Part shown: positions 35,798 through 43,784 of the stretch, in pieces
Layout of the letters: the number at the start of each line of letters is the position of its first letter
Position numbering within the stretch: position 1 is the stretch's first letter
Source: Bacteroidales bacterium
GTDB lineage: Bacteria > Bacteroidota > Bacteroidia > Bacteroidales > VadinHA17
Direction: 5' to 3'
Assembly: GCA_003141895.1 (NCBI GenBank)
Contig: PLNT01000025.1
Span: forward strand, 1-62,347
DNA length: 62,347 bases
Notes under the pieces: model-generated
Database searches by the model: none
Seen by the model: the letters and a program-made list of their open reading frames with translations, nothing else
Told to the model about the DNA's origin: nothing
Program-made: the position numbers and the translations under genes

Positions 35798-36634
35798 ATG
35801 AGATTAAGTTTGGGTTTTTCGCCATGTCCGAATGATACATTTATTTTTGATGCGATGGTGCATGGAAGAATTGATACGGAAGGACTGGAATTTGATTATT
35901 TTCTCACAGATGTTGAAGAATTAAACAGGAAGGCTTTGTCTTCCGATGTTGATATTACAAAGATAAGCTATCATGCTTATGCTTATGTTTCACAAAACTA
36001 TCTGATTCTCGATGCAGGGAGTGCCCTTGGGCACAGAAACGGACCACTTCTTATAAGTAAACGCAAGTTAGAAATTTCTGATCTGCCAGGTCTGAAAATA
36101 GCAATTCCCGGTAAGTATACTACTGCAAATCTTCTTTTTAGTATAGCCTGGCCGGAAATCGTCAATAAAAAAGAATACATTTTTTCGAAAATAGAAGATG
36201 CCATCCTTGAAGATGAAGTTGATGCCGGACTTATAATCCACGAAAACAGATTTACATATTATAAAAGAGGCCTTCAAAAATTAGCCGATATGGGTGAATA
36301 CTGGGAATCACTTACTGGTCTTCCCGTACCGCTTGGGGCAATTGTTATAAATAGAAATATTCCTGATGATATTGCTCTGAAGGTTAACAGGGTAGTGCGA
36401 AGAAGTCTTGAATACGCTTACAAAGATTCGTTTGCTTCTTACGATTTTGTCTTCGGAAATGCCAGGGAGATGGATAGTACAATTATGAATAACCACATCA
36501 AATTATTCGTGAATGAATTTACACTTAACCTCGGAAGCAAAGGCAGAGAAGCTATAGTTGAACTATTCCGGTATGCTGTAGAGAAAGGTGTTATCGCGCG
36601 CGTTCCGGAAAGGATTTTCCTTACTTCCCTTTAA
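35798..36634 (+). CDS. mqnD: 1,4-dihydroxy-6-naphthoate synthase
   Basis: Acts after futalosine hydrolysis to form 1,4-dihydroxy-6-naphthoate for menaquinone. It has a periplasmic-binding-like fold with the family start LGFSPCPNDTFIFDAMVHG, EELNRKAL near residue 46, the DVDITKISYHAYAYV block near 52 and a His in the GLIIHENRFTY block near 150. The 278-residue length is usual. MqnA, MqnC and MqnE are not in this window and should lie elsewhere. Confidence 0.94.
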   Translation: MRLSLGFSPCPNDTFIFDAMVHGRIDTEGLEFDYFLTDVEELNRKALSSDVDITKISYHAYAYVSQNYLILDAGSALGHRNGPLLISKRKLEISDLPGLKIAIPGKYTTANLLFSIAWPEIVNKKEYIFSKIEDAILEDEVDAGLIIHENRFTYYKRGLQKLADMGEYWESLTGLPVPLGAIVINRNIPDDIALKVNRVVRRSLEYAYKDSFASYDFVFGNAREMDSTIMNNHIKLFVNEFTLNLGSKGREAIVELFRYAVEKGVIARVPERIFLTSL

Positions 36635-36656
36635 AAACCATGACGTTTAAAAATAG

Positions 36657-36681
36657 TAAATTTGAACATACATAAATGTTC
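36657..36681 (+). promoter_or_regulatory. -7 element with overlapping inverted repeat, upstream of sod
   Basis: TAAATTTG (36657-36664) fits the Bacteroidetes -7 element, and the inverted repeat GAACAT-N6-ATGTTC (36664-36681) overlaps its end, about 43 bases before the sod ATG. I see no good -33 box. The repeat is placed where a repressor would block initiation; no regulator can be named. Confidence 0.35.
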
Positions 36682-36724
36682 ATTGTTTTAAGTCTTGAAA
36701 GTATTAATTCAAATTATTAAAATC

Positions 36725-37300
36725 ATGGCATTTGAACTCCCAAAACTACCGTACAAGTTAAACGCACTTGTTCCTTACATCAGTGAGGAGACGCTTGATT
36801 TCCACTATGGAAAACATCATCAGGCTTATGTTAATAACCTGAATGGACTTATCCCGGGAACCGAATTTGAAAAGGCTGATCTGGAGACTATTATCAAGAA
36901 GGCTGAAGGCGGCATCTTTAATAATGCAGCACAGGTATGGAATCATACGTTTTATTTTGAATCATTTGGTCATGATGGCAGAAGAGTTCCGAATGGTGAC
37001 ATCTCTGAAGCAATAAATGGTTCATTTGGTTCATTTGATTCATTCAAAGAGCAATTTAATAAAGCGGCTGCTTCATTATTCGGAGCAGGCTGGGCCTGGC
37101 TCGCAAAAAAAGAAGACGGCACTTTGCAGATCATGCAGGAATCAAATGCAGGAAACCCTCTACGCAAAGGACTTAAGCCTCTGGTAACCTGCGATGTCTG
37201 GGAGCATGCCTATTATATTGATTATAGGAATAAGCGGCCCGACTATATAAAATCCTTCTGGGAAATTCTTGATTGGGATATTATTTCAAAAAGATTTTAA
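36725..37300 (+). CDS. sodB: Superoxide dismutase (Fe-type or cambialistic)
   Basis: Converts superoxide to oxygen and peroxide in the cytoplasm. The metal ligands are visible: His in DFHYGKHHQAYVNNL near residue 27, His in VWNHTFYFESF near 75, and Asp and His in CDVWEHAYYIDYRNKR near 157-161. The Gln in NNAAQVWNH near 70 is the position typical of iron enzymes. The ATG at 36725 gives the standard MAFELPKLPYKL start; an upstream TTG at 36695 is unlikely. About 191 residues. Confidence 0.95.
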   Translation: MAFELPKLPYKLNALVPYISEETLDFHYGKHHQAYVNNLNGLIPGTEFEKADLETIIKKAEGGIFNNAAQVWNHTFYFESFGHDGRRVPNGDISEAINGSFGSFDSFKEQFNKAAASLFGAGWAWLAKKEDGTLQIMQESNAGNPLRKGLKPLVTCDVWEHAYYIDYRNKRPDYIKSFWEILDWDIISKRF

Positions 37301-37376
37301 CGATTTTTGAAATATTAAGACTTACTTTTTAGGATTGATACCGTAAATAATCTTCAAACTAACTAATATTCAGCCA

Positions 37377-37952
37377 ATGAACTTAAAGGAACTGGTATTG
37401 AAAAGCAGGTCATATCGTCGTTTTGATGAATCATTTAAGATTGATACTAAAACACTCGAAGCTTTAATTGAACTTGCACGATTATCACCAACCGGAGCGA
37501 ATAAGCAACCTCTCAAGTTCTTGTATTTTAACACACCGGATGAGTGCAGCAGGATCTTTCCGTATATCGCCTGGGCAGGATATTTAACTGATTGGGCCGG
37601 ACCGGAAAAAGGTGAGAGGCCTTCAGCATATATTTTAATTGCCGGTGATAAATCAATTTCTGATCTTTTTGGTGTTGATCATGGGATTGCTGCGCAGACT
37701 ATTATGCTTGGAGCAGCAGAATCCGGGTTGGGCGGTTGCATCATCGGGTCAATTAAACGAACCGAATTAAGTAGTGAGCTTTCTTTCCCTGATAACTTCG
37801 ATATACTATTGATACTGGCACTTGGAAAACCGGTTGAAAAAGTAATTATTGAGGATATCAAAGATTCTAATGTAAAATACTGGAGGGATAATAACAAAAT
37901 TCACCACGTTCCGAAAAGGAGTCTCAAAGAGCTGATAATTAAGCTTAAATAG
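37377..37952 (+). CDS. Nitroreductase-family FMN protein
   Basis: FMN-dependent reductase of 191 residues. SRSYRRFDES near residue 10 (phosphate-binding Arg residues), ARLSPTGANKQPLKF near 35 and AAESGLGGCIIGSI near 113 are the family blocks. The central IFPYIAWAGYLTDWAGP segment is hydrophobic and Trp-rich. The physiological substrate is unknown; quinone, flavin or nitro-compound reduction are all possible. It lies 11 bases before the next gene. Confidence 0.88.
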   Translation: MNLKELVLKSRSYRRFDESFKIDTKTLEALIELARLSPTGANKQPLKFLYFNTPDECSRIFPYIAWAGYLTDWAGPEKGERPSAYILIAGDKSISDLFGVDHGIAAQTIMLGAAESGLGGCIIGSIKRTELSSELSFPDNFDILLILALGKPVEKVIIEDIKDSNVKYWRDNNKIHHVPKRSLKELIIKLK

Positions 37953-37963
37953 TGTAAATATCA

Positions 37964-38689
37964 ATGAAACGCATTTTTCTGTTTATTGTTACATTTTATT
38001 TGATAGTTAATTCCTGCTTCTGCCAGCAAGAAATCACAAAACCTACAATCCTGTTTCATGGAATTATTATGGATGCCATTACAATGGTTCCAGTCTCAAA
38101 TACGCAGATCCTGATCAATAATGCTTTTTCATATGTCAGCAATACTGACGGAACATTTGCATTTTATGTTTTGAGGAATGATACTGTACTGTTCAAACAT
38201 CTGGGGTATAAAGCAACAGAGTGGTTGGTTTCGGACAGTCTTAAGGGCAGCGAGTTTAACGCGGGTATCTATATGCATACCGACACTGTGTCAATTGGTG
38301 AGGTTATAATTGTTCCCCACTTTACCAATCTCAGATCGGAAATAATGAATGCTCCCAGCAGAGTAACTCCTGAAATGGACAATGCCAGGTATAATGTTGC
38401 AATTTCAGGATACCAGGGACGAACCACACAGGGAAAACTGGGAGATCCGGCATCTAACTACAGTCTCCTGCGAAAAAGACAAAATATTGATGCTTATGAA
38501 AAAGGTGGTATTCCCTCTGATATGATTTCAGGAATAAATCCGTTTTTATTGATACCTGCAGCCTACCTTCTTTTTCATGGGTTACCTGAAAGACCTGCAC
38601 CTATGGAAAAGAAATTAACCAACCAGGAAATCGAACAGATTAACGAGAAATATCTTGAATATATCCAGTTACAAGACCAGCCTAAATAG
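37964..38689 (+). CDS. CarboxypepD_reg-like exported protein
   Basis: Secreted or envelope protein of 241 residues with a signal peptide (about residues 1-20, ending NSCFCQ). Residues ~28-110 form a carboxypeptidase-regulatory-like beta-sandwich (LFHGIIMDAITMVPVSNTQI, FSYVSNTDGTFAFYV, VLFKHLGYKATEW) as at the N-terminus of TonB-dependent receptors, but no barrel follows. The C-terminal half is polar with a short hydrophobic stretch (PFLLIPAAYLLF). The role is unknown; similar proteins are surface adaptors of Bacteroidetes. Confidence 0.75.
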   Translation: MKRIFLFIVTFYLIVNSCFCQQEITKPTILFHGIIMDAITMVPVSNTQILINNAFSYVSNTDGTFAFYVLRNDTVLFKHLGYKATEWLVSDSLKGSEFNAGIYMHTDTVSIGEVIIVPHFTNLRSEIMNAPSRVTPEMDNARYNVAISGYQGRTTQGKLGDPASNYSLLRKRQNIDAYEKGGIPSDMISGINPFLLIPAAYLLFHGLPERPAPMEKKLTNQEIEQINEKYLEYIQLQDQPK

Positions 38690-38696
38690 CGACTTT

Positions 38697-38737
38697 GGGC
38701 CCTTTAGGGGGACAGCCGCGCAGCGGCTGGGGGTGTG
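38697..38737. repeat. GC-rich palindromic element between convergent genes
   Basis: A CCCTTTAGGGG block is followed by the perfect hairpin CAGCCGC-GCA-GCGGCTG (38713-38729) and GGGGGTGTG. It begins 7 bases after the stop of the plus-strand gene and lies 30 bases before the proline dehydrogenase stop. Confidence 0.8.
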
Positions 38738-38767
38738 TTCTTTGTGGTTAAAAAAGCAATCAGAAGT

Positions 38768-39679
38768 TTATCCCTTATAGAATATTGCTTTAATAATATG
38801 AGAAGCCATTTTGGGATTTTCTTTCAAACGGCGGGTTGAATAACCAAACCACTGTTTACCAAAGGGCACATAAACTCTCATATTATGTTTTTCATTTACA
38901 ATGCTTTCACGAAGTTTTGGAGTTACTCCATATAACATCTGGAATTCATACATGTTCTTCGGAATATTATATTTCCTGATAAGGTCATATGCACCTTCTA
39001 TCAGAGGTTTGTCGTGAGTTGCAATACCAACAAATATTTTGTTGCTTAAAAGAAATTCAAGGTCTTCAAGATAATGCATGTTAACCTCCTCATATTTTTT
39101 AAATGCGATTGCCTCAGGTTCAACATAGATGCCTTTGCATAACCTGAAATTTAAAGGAATTTCAGGGGAGTTAAGATCAAGCATCGATTGCAGATCATTC
39201 AAAGTTCTTCTTAAATATGCCTGCATCACGAGACCTACGTTTTCCGGATATTCAGTTTTTAATTTACGGAATAAAGTAATCTCATCTTCAGTGCAGGGTG
39301 AGTCCTCCATATCAATCCTTATGAAACCACCATAAGAAGCCGCCTTTATTATTATTTCCCTGATATGATTATAACAGATATTCTTATCGATCAGTAATCC
39401 GAAGCTAGTTGGTTTCAGAGAAAAATGACCATCAATTTTGTTTTTATAAGTAATATCGATCAGATTCAGATATTCCTGCTTATTTGACTCGGCTTCATCA
39501 AGAGTTTTTATAAACTCTCCCAGAACATCGAGAGTTACTTTTATGTTTTTGCTGTTCAGATCTTTAGATGCACGCATTGCATCATCAATGTTTTCCCCTG
39601 ATATATATGATCTTGAAAAGATCCATATAAATTTCTTCGGGAAATAAGGCAATATAGCCGCGATAAATTTGTTGAACAT
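38768..39679 (-). CDS. Proline dehydrogenase (stand-alone)
   Basis: FAD enzyme oxidising proline to pyrroline-5-carboxylate. The 303-residue TIM-barrel form is the single-domain type. Signatures include KPTSFGLLID near residue 92, the flavin-site block FIRIDMEDS near 123, LCKGIYVEPEA near 187, GIATHD near 224, YEFQMLYGV near 256 and the C-terminal YVPFGKQWFGYSTRRL helix that contacts flavin and substrate. Stands alone; no P5C dehydrogenase is adjacent. Confidence 0.92.
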   Translation of the reverse strand: MFNKFIAAILPYFPKKFIWIFSRSYISGENIDDAMRASKDLNSKNIKVTLDVLGEFIKTLDEAESNKQEYLNLIDITYKNKIDGHFSLKPTSFGLLIDKNICYNHIREIIIKAASYGGFIRIDMEDSPCTEDEITLFRKLKTEYPENVGLVMQAYLRRTLNDLQSMLDLNSPEIPLNFRLCKGIYVEPEAIAFKKYEEVNMHYLEDLEFLLSNKIFVGIATHDKPLIEGAYDLIRKYNIPKNMYEFQMLYGVTPKLRESIVNEKHNMRVYVPFGKQWFGYSTRRLKENPKMASHIIKAIFYKG

Positions 39680-39880
39680 AATTTGATTTTTTATACTGAA
39701 TAACTTAACTTTCTTTTTATCTGTTTCAAACCGCTAATTAAATAGATCCCAAATTATTTTTTAATGACCTTTGTCATTCAGAAAACATGAAAAAAGCATT
39801 ATTTGCCTTACTTTAGAGAAAAATTTGCGGATTATGCAACCTTTCTTTTTAATAAAATGTCTTAGAATTGTCCTCTGTTT

Positions 39881-40444
39881 ATGATGAGTGACCCCCAAAT
39901 AATAGAGTTGTGTGCTAAGCATAACAGAAAGGCGCAACAGGAGTTATATGATAAGTATTCCCGTCTCCTGCTTGGTGTCTGTTTGAGGTATGCAACTGAC
40001 AGGGCTGAGGCGGAGGATATTTTGCAGGATAGTTTTTTGAAGATATTTTATAGTATAAAAGATTTTACAGGTTCAGGTTCTTTCATAGGCTGGTTAAGAA
40101 AAGTTGCAGTAAATACTGCAATAACTCATTATCACAAAAATCTCAAATATAGATATCATATTGAGATTGAGGAATTTGTTTCAACTGAAACAGGTGTAAC
40201 GAGTTTTGAAGAGGATTTTTTTACCTCTGATGAATTGTATATGGTACTTAATGAACTACCTCCCGGGTATAGAATGGTTTTCAACCTGTACGCCGTTGAA
40301 GGCTATAAACATAAAGAAATTGCTGAAATGCTGGGAATCGATACAAATACATCAAAATCACAGTATAGCAGAGCAAAAGCAGTAATAAGAGATAAACTTG
40401 AAAAGCTGGGAAAACTGAGAAATAGCTATTCTGAGAATAGCTGA
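39881..40444 (+). CDS. ECF-type RNA polymerase sigma factor
   Basis: Sigma-70-family factor of 187 residues. Region 2 spans ~25-90 (YATDRAEAEDILQDSFLKIF, FIGWLRKVAVNTAI) and region 4 ~125-178 (LPPGYRMVFNLYAVEGYKHK, EIAEMLGIDTNTSKSQ). There is no region 1 or 3. It starts a unit with a membrane-anchored PKD protein 13 bases later and a PorP/SprF gene. This resembles the arrangement of sigma factors that control T9SS or surface genes; the regulon is unknown. Confidence 0.93.
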   Translation: MMSDPQIIELCAKHNRKAQQELYDKYSRLLLGVCLRYATDRAEAEDILQDSFLKIFYSIKDFTGSGSFIGWLRKVAVNTAITHYHKNLKYRYHIEIEEFVSTETGVTSFEEDFFTSDELYMVLNELPPGYRMVFNLYAVEGYKHKEIAEMLGIDTNTSKSQYSRAKAVIRDKLEKLGKLRNSYSENS

Positions 40445-40457
40445 AAAATAAAGGTGA

Positions 40458-41780
40458 TTGAAAAAGAAAAAGACAAATATTACTATAAGGGAATTATTCA
40501 GAAAGAAGCTGGAGCTTGCTGAGGTTACGCCTGATATTGATCTGAACGCAAAAATAATGCAAAAAGCAGCCAGACAGGAATTTCTGCGTTTCAATCCGGG
40601 GAATTTTAATGTCTTTTACCTTGGAGGAATCGTTGTCGCCGGGATAACAACAGGTATGCTTCTTTTTTCGGGCTCCAATAATTTGAACAAATCAGTTGAA
40701 TCCCCTGCGATATCTTCTACTGACAGTAATTATATTGAAATACAGGTTGAAAAACCTCTCAAAGAAAGTCCTGTTTTTTCAACAAAACCAGGAAAAGAAT
40801 CAATCAATACTACTCATATCGTTAATTCTGTAGTTAAATTAAATCCGGAAACTCCAACCATCAAAGAACCGATGGAGAAAAATATTTCTGTTCCCTCAGT
40901 TTTACATAAATCTTTCGCTAAAAACAACATATTTAATCAGGATACAATTGATAAGAAATTACTGCAGAACAGTCTTAAATCTGAATCTTTTTTAGTCGAT
41001 CCACAGGTTACAGCCGGATGTGCTCCTCTTAAGGTAAATTTTCACAATAATTTAAGCTCATATGACTCTTGCAGATGGACTTTTGGTGACGGAGGTTTTT
41101 CTACGCAAAGAGATGCAGATTGGATATTTGACGTAGAAGGTGAATACAGGATTGGTTTGCTGGTTTATAATCATAATGGTAAAATATTGACATCTGTTGC
41201 GACCGTAACAGTGTACCCCAGGCCAAAAGTGCATTTTGAAATCTCTCCCGAAAAAGCTGTTCTTCCTAACAATGAGATTAGGTTCCTGAACTATTCCTCA
41301 AATGCTGTCAGATTCAGATGGGATTTTGGGGATGGGTCGACATCAGACTTCTTCGAGCCTAACCATACCTATGCAAAAGTCAGTAATTACAACGTTCGTC
41401 TTACCGTATTTTCAGAATTTGGTTGTTCTGATTCTCTTACTGTTATGAACGCATTTTCAGGGTCGGACTACAAAATTGATTTTCCAAATGCTTTTATTCC
41501 GAATCAGCAGGGACCTTCCGGCGGATATTATTCATCTAAAAGTGATGAAGCGGCTCAGGTTTTTCATCCATCATTTTCAGGAGTATCTGACTATCAGTTA
41601 AAAATATTTAGTAAACTCGGAATACCGATTTTTGAAAGTAATGATGTAAATTTAGGTTGGGACGGATATAATAAAGATCAGTTATGTGAACCCGGTGTTT
41701 ATATCTGGAAGGTCCGGGGCAAATTCAGGAACGGAGAACCCTTCGTAAAGATGGGCGACGTTACCCTTCTAAAAAACTAA
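40458..41780 (+). CDS. Membrane-anchored PKD protein with gliding/T9SS-type C-terminus
   Basis: About 440 residues. Residues ~1-50 are charged and predicted cytoplasmic, followed by one membrane span (~52-70: VFYLGGIVVAGITTGMLLF). A low-complexity linker leads to two PKD-like domains, marked by WTFGDGG near 209 and WDFGDGST near 287. The last ~95 residues resemble the gliding-motility-associated/type-B sorting domain (FPNAFIPNQQG, YQLKIFSKLGIPIFES, GVYIWKVRGKF). The topology matches an anti-sigma factor with an extracytoplasmic sensor, and it sits directly after a sigma factor. The start is a TTG at 40458; no ATG is suitably placed. Confidence 0.82.
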   Translation: MKKKKTNITIRELFRKKLELAEVTPDIDLNAKIMQKAARQEFLRFNPGNFNVFYLGGIVVAGITTGMLLFSGSNNLNKSVESPAISSTDSNYIEIQVEKPLKESPVFSTKPGKESINTTHIVNSVVKLNPETPTIKEPMEKNISVPSVLHKSFAKNNIFNQDTIDKKLLQNSLKSESFLVDPQVTAGCAPLKVNFHNNLSSYDSCRWTFGDGGFSTQRDADWIFDVEGEYRIGLLVYNHNGKILTSVATVTVYPRPKVHFEISPEKAVLPNNEIRFLNYSSNAVRFRWDFGDGSTSDFFEPNHTYAKVSNYNVRLTVFSEFGCSDSLTVMNAFSGSDYKIDFPNAFIPNQQGPSGGYYSSKSDEAAQVFHPSFSGVSDYQLKIFSKLGIPIFESNDVNLGWDGYNKDQLCEPGVYIWKVRGKFRNGEPFVKMGDVTLLKN

Positions 41781-41979
41781 ATATAAATTGTTTCGGAAAT
41801 ACCCGAAAATGTTAAACTTCTTTCCTTTTTCGAATCAGATATTGCCCATTTTTCTTTCAACGATTTTTAAAATAAATCCAAGAAGACGAATCTTTTAGAT
41901 ATAAAATTCGTTAAATCATATTAGTTTTTAATTTCATTTGACTATTTTCGTCAGTATAAACCTAACGGGATCGATCTTG

Positions 41980-42966
41980 GTGAAGCGGATTATATATTTA
42001 CTTGTACTGTCATTCATCACTTTTATAGATAGTTTTGGTCAGGATCCTACATTCTCCCAGTTTTATGCCAATGCTTTATATCTTTCGCCATCATTTGCCG
42101 GCGCAACTAATGAATACAGATTTGCATTAAACTACAGAAATCAATGGCCTGCAGTTCCCGGAGTCTTCAATACATACTCAATTTCGTTTGATAAAGCATT
42201 AACAAGTTTTAACTCTGGAATTGGTGTTCTTGCCACCTATGATGTTGCAGGATCAGGAAATCTTAGCACAACAAACATCGGACTTTTATATTCATATGAT
42301 TTCAACGTTAATAAGGATTGGCATATCCGGCCAGGCGTTAACTTTAAATTCTACTATCTGGGTCTGGATATTGGTAAGCTTGTATTTAACAGTCAGATAA
42401 CCGGGAGCGGAGTATCGCCATCGGTGACACCTCCTCCGTTTGATAATGTGGCTGATGTGGATTTTGCAACTTCAGCACTTGTTTATAATGAAAGTACCTG
42501 GGCCGGATTAACACTTGATCATCTGCTTAAGCCGAAAACTTCTTTTTATGGCGACGCATCAACTGTTCCAATTAAGTTAAATTTATATGGTGGAACCCAG
42601 ATTTTGAAAAAAACAAGACTACGGGTAAAAATGCAGGAAGTAATGTCGGTAGCTATGAACTTCCAGAAGCAAGGCAAATTCTATCAAACCGATCTTGGTT
42701 TGTATTATTTTAAGAATCCTCTCATATTTGGCTTATGGTACAGGGGTATACCTCTTGTCACATCGCAGGCTGGCGATGCCATTATTGGTCTCATCGGAAT
42801 AAAAACCGCACAACTCCATATCGGATATAGCTATGACTTTACAATATCAAACCTGATAAGTTCAACCGGAGGAGCTCATGAGATTTCCCTTGTATATGAA
42901 TTCAATAACCTTTCACTGGGTCAATTGAAAAAACGAATAAAAGCAATTCCCTGCCCCGAATTCTAA
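41980..42966 (+). CDS. PorP/SprF-family outer-membrane protein
   Basis: Outer-membrane beta-barrel of the PorP/SprF family, associated with type IX secretion and gliding adhesins. The signal peptide (KRIIYLLVLSFITFIDSFGQ) is followed by the family opening DPTFSQFYANALYLSPSFAG, then YRNQWPAVPGVFNTYSISFD and LLYSYDFNVNKDWHIRPGV; the end is a typical YDFTISNL / HEISLVYEFN closing. A GTG at 41980 gives the best signal peptide; a TTG at 41938 would add 14 residues. It is third in a unit with the sigma factor and PKD protein, though the ~200-base gap leaves room for a separate promoter. Confidence 0.92.
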   Translation: MKRIIYLLVLSFITFIDSFGQDPTFSQFYANALYLSPSFAGATNEYRFALNYRNQWPAVPGVFNTYSISFDKALTSFNSGIGVLATYDVAGSGNLSTTNIGLLYSYDFNVNKDWHIRPGVNFKFYYLGLDIGKLVFNSQITGSGVSPSVTPPPFDNVADVDFATSALVYNESTWAGLTLDHLLKPKTSFYGDASTVPIKLNLYGGTQILKKTRLRVKMQEVMSVAMNFQKQGKFYQTDLGLYYFKNPLIFGLWYRGIPLVTSQAGDAIIGLIGIKTAQLHIGYSYDFTISNLISSTGGAHEISLVYEFNNLSLGQLKKRIKAIPCPEF

Positions 42967-43074
42967 ACCCCCTCCCGCTTCATGGGATCCCCATAAAGTG
43001 GGATTAATTCAGCCTGAGTAAAAAACACCTGATTACTTACGATTGTTTACCCCCCTTTAGGAGGGATGGGGGTT
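42966..43074. repeat. Composite GC-rich palindromic repeat, copy 3
   Basis: Begins with a CCCCCTCCCGC block at the porP stop codon, followed by a degenerate hairpin (ATCCCCATAAAGTGGGAT), a spacer of about 50 bases and a CCCCCCTTTAGGAGGG end block. Layout matches the copy at 6391-6500, but the hairpins carry more mismatches, suggesting an older copy. Confidence 0.75.
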
Positions 43075-43178
43075 TCTAATGTCCTTTACTCCGTAATTTT
43101 TTTATTGGGAGTGGTTCTCATATATTAATTTGTTTATATTTGCGCCTGACTAATATCTAAACAAATATTCTATTTGAA

Positions 43179-43778
43179 ATGAAGAGACTATCTGTAATTC
43201 TGTATGTTGTTATGTTCCTGGCTATAGCAGGACTTTATTTTTTGCATTTTTCAGGAAATAGGCATGCAAAAAAGAATGAAACAACTGGTAATGCAATTTC
43301 ATCTCCTGGGCAGGGAATTGCATATATAAATATAGATTCGGTTATTTTTAAGTTTGATATGTTTTTGGACCGCCGGAATGATCTCGTATCAAAACAGAAG
43401 AACGCTGAAGCAGAACTGAATACTAAAGGAGGTGAGTATCAAAAAGGAGCAAAGGATTATCAGGATAAGGTAAACAAGGGACTCATAACAAGGACTACCG
43501 CTGCACAGATGGAACAGGCTCTGGTTCAGCAGCAACAGGAACTTGTATCCTTGCGCGACAAACTCCAGCAAAATCTTGTCGAAGAAGAGCAGGTAATGAA
43601 TCGTCAGGTTCTTGAGTATATTACAAAATTTCTTGAAGAAAACAGATCCGAGTATAACTATCAGTATATTCTTGGTAAGAGCTTTGGAAGCGTTGTTTTG
43701 TATGGAGACAATTCTCTTGATATAACTCAAAAATTGCTTGATGCTATTAACAAGAAATATAAAGGAGAAAAAAAATAA
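43179..43778 (+). CDS. OmpH/Skp-like periplasmic protein (third homologue)
   Basis: About 199 residues. The N-terminal hydrophobic segment (LSVILYVVMFLAIAGLYFLHF) lacks a clear cleavage site, so it may be an inner-membrane anchor rather than a cleaved signal. It is followed by the OmpH pattern: IAYINIDSVIFKFDMFLDRR, a coiled-coil arm (~65-150) and the YQYILGKSFGSVVLYGDN closing strands. Unlike the bamA-linked copies it is next to a glycosyltransferase gene, six bases upstream. A tethered chaperone is one reading. Confidence 0.85.
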   Translation: MKRLSVILYVVMFLAIAGLYFLHFSGNRHAKKNETTGNAISSPGQGIAYINIDSVIFKFDMFLDRRNDLVSKQKNAEAELNTKGGEYQKGAKDYQDKVNKGLITRTTAAQMEQALVQQQQELVSLRDKLQQNLVEEEQVMNRQVLEYITKFLEENRSEYNYQYILGKSFGSVVLYGDNSLDITQKLLDAINKKYKGEKK

Positions 43779-43784
43779 TAATCT

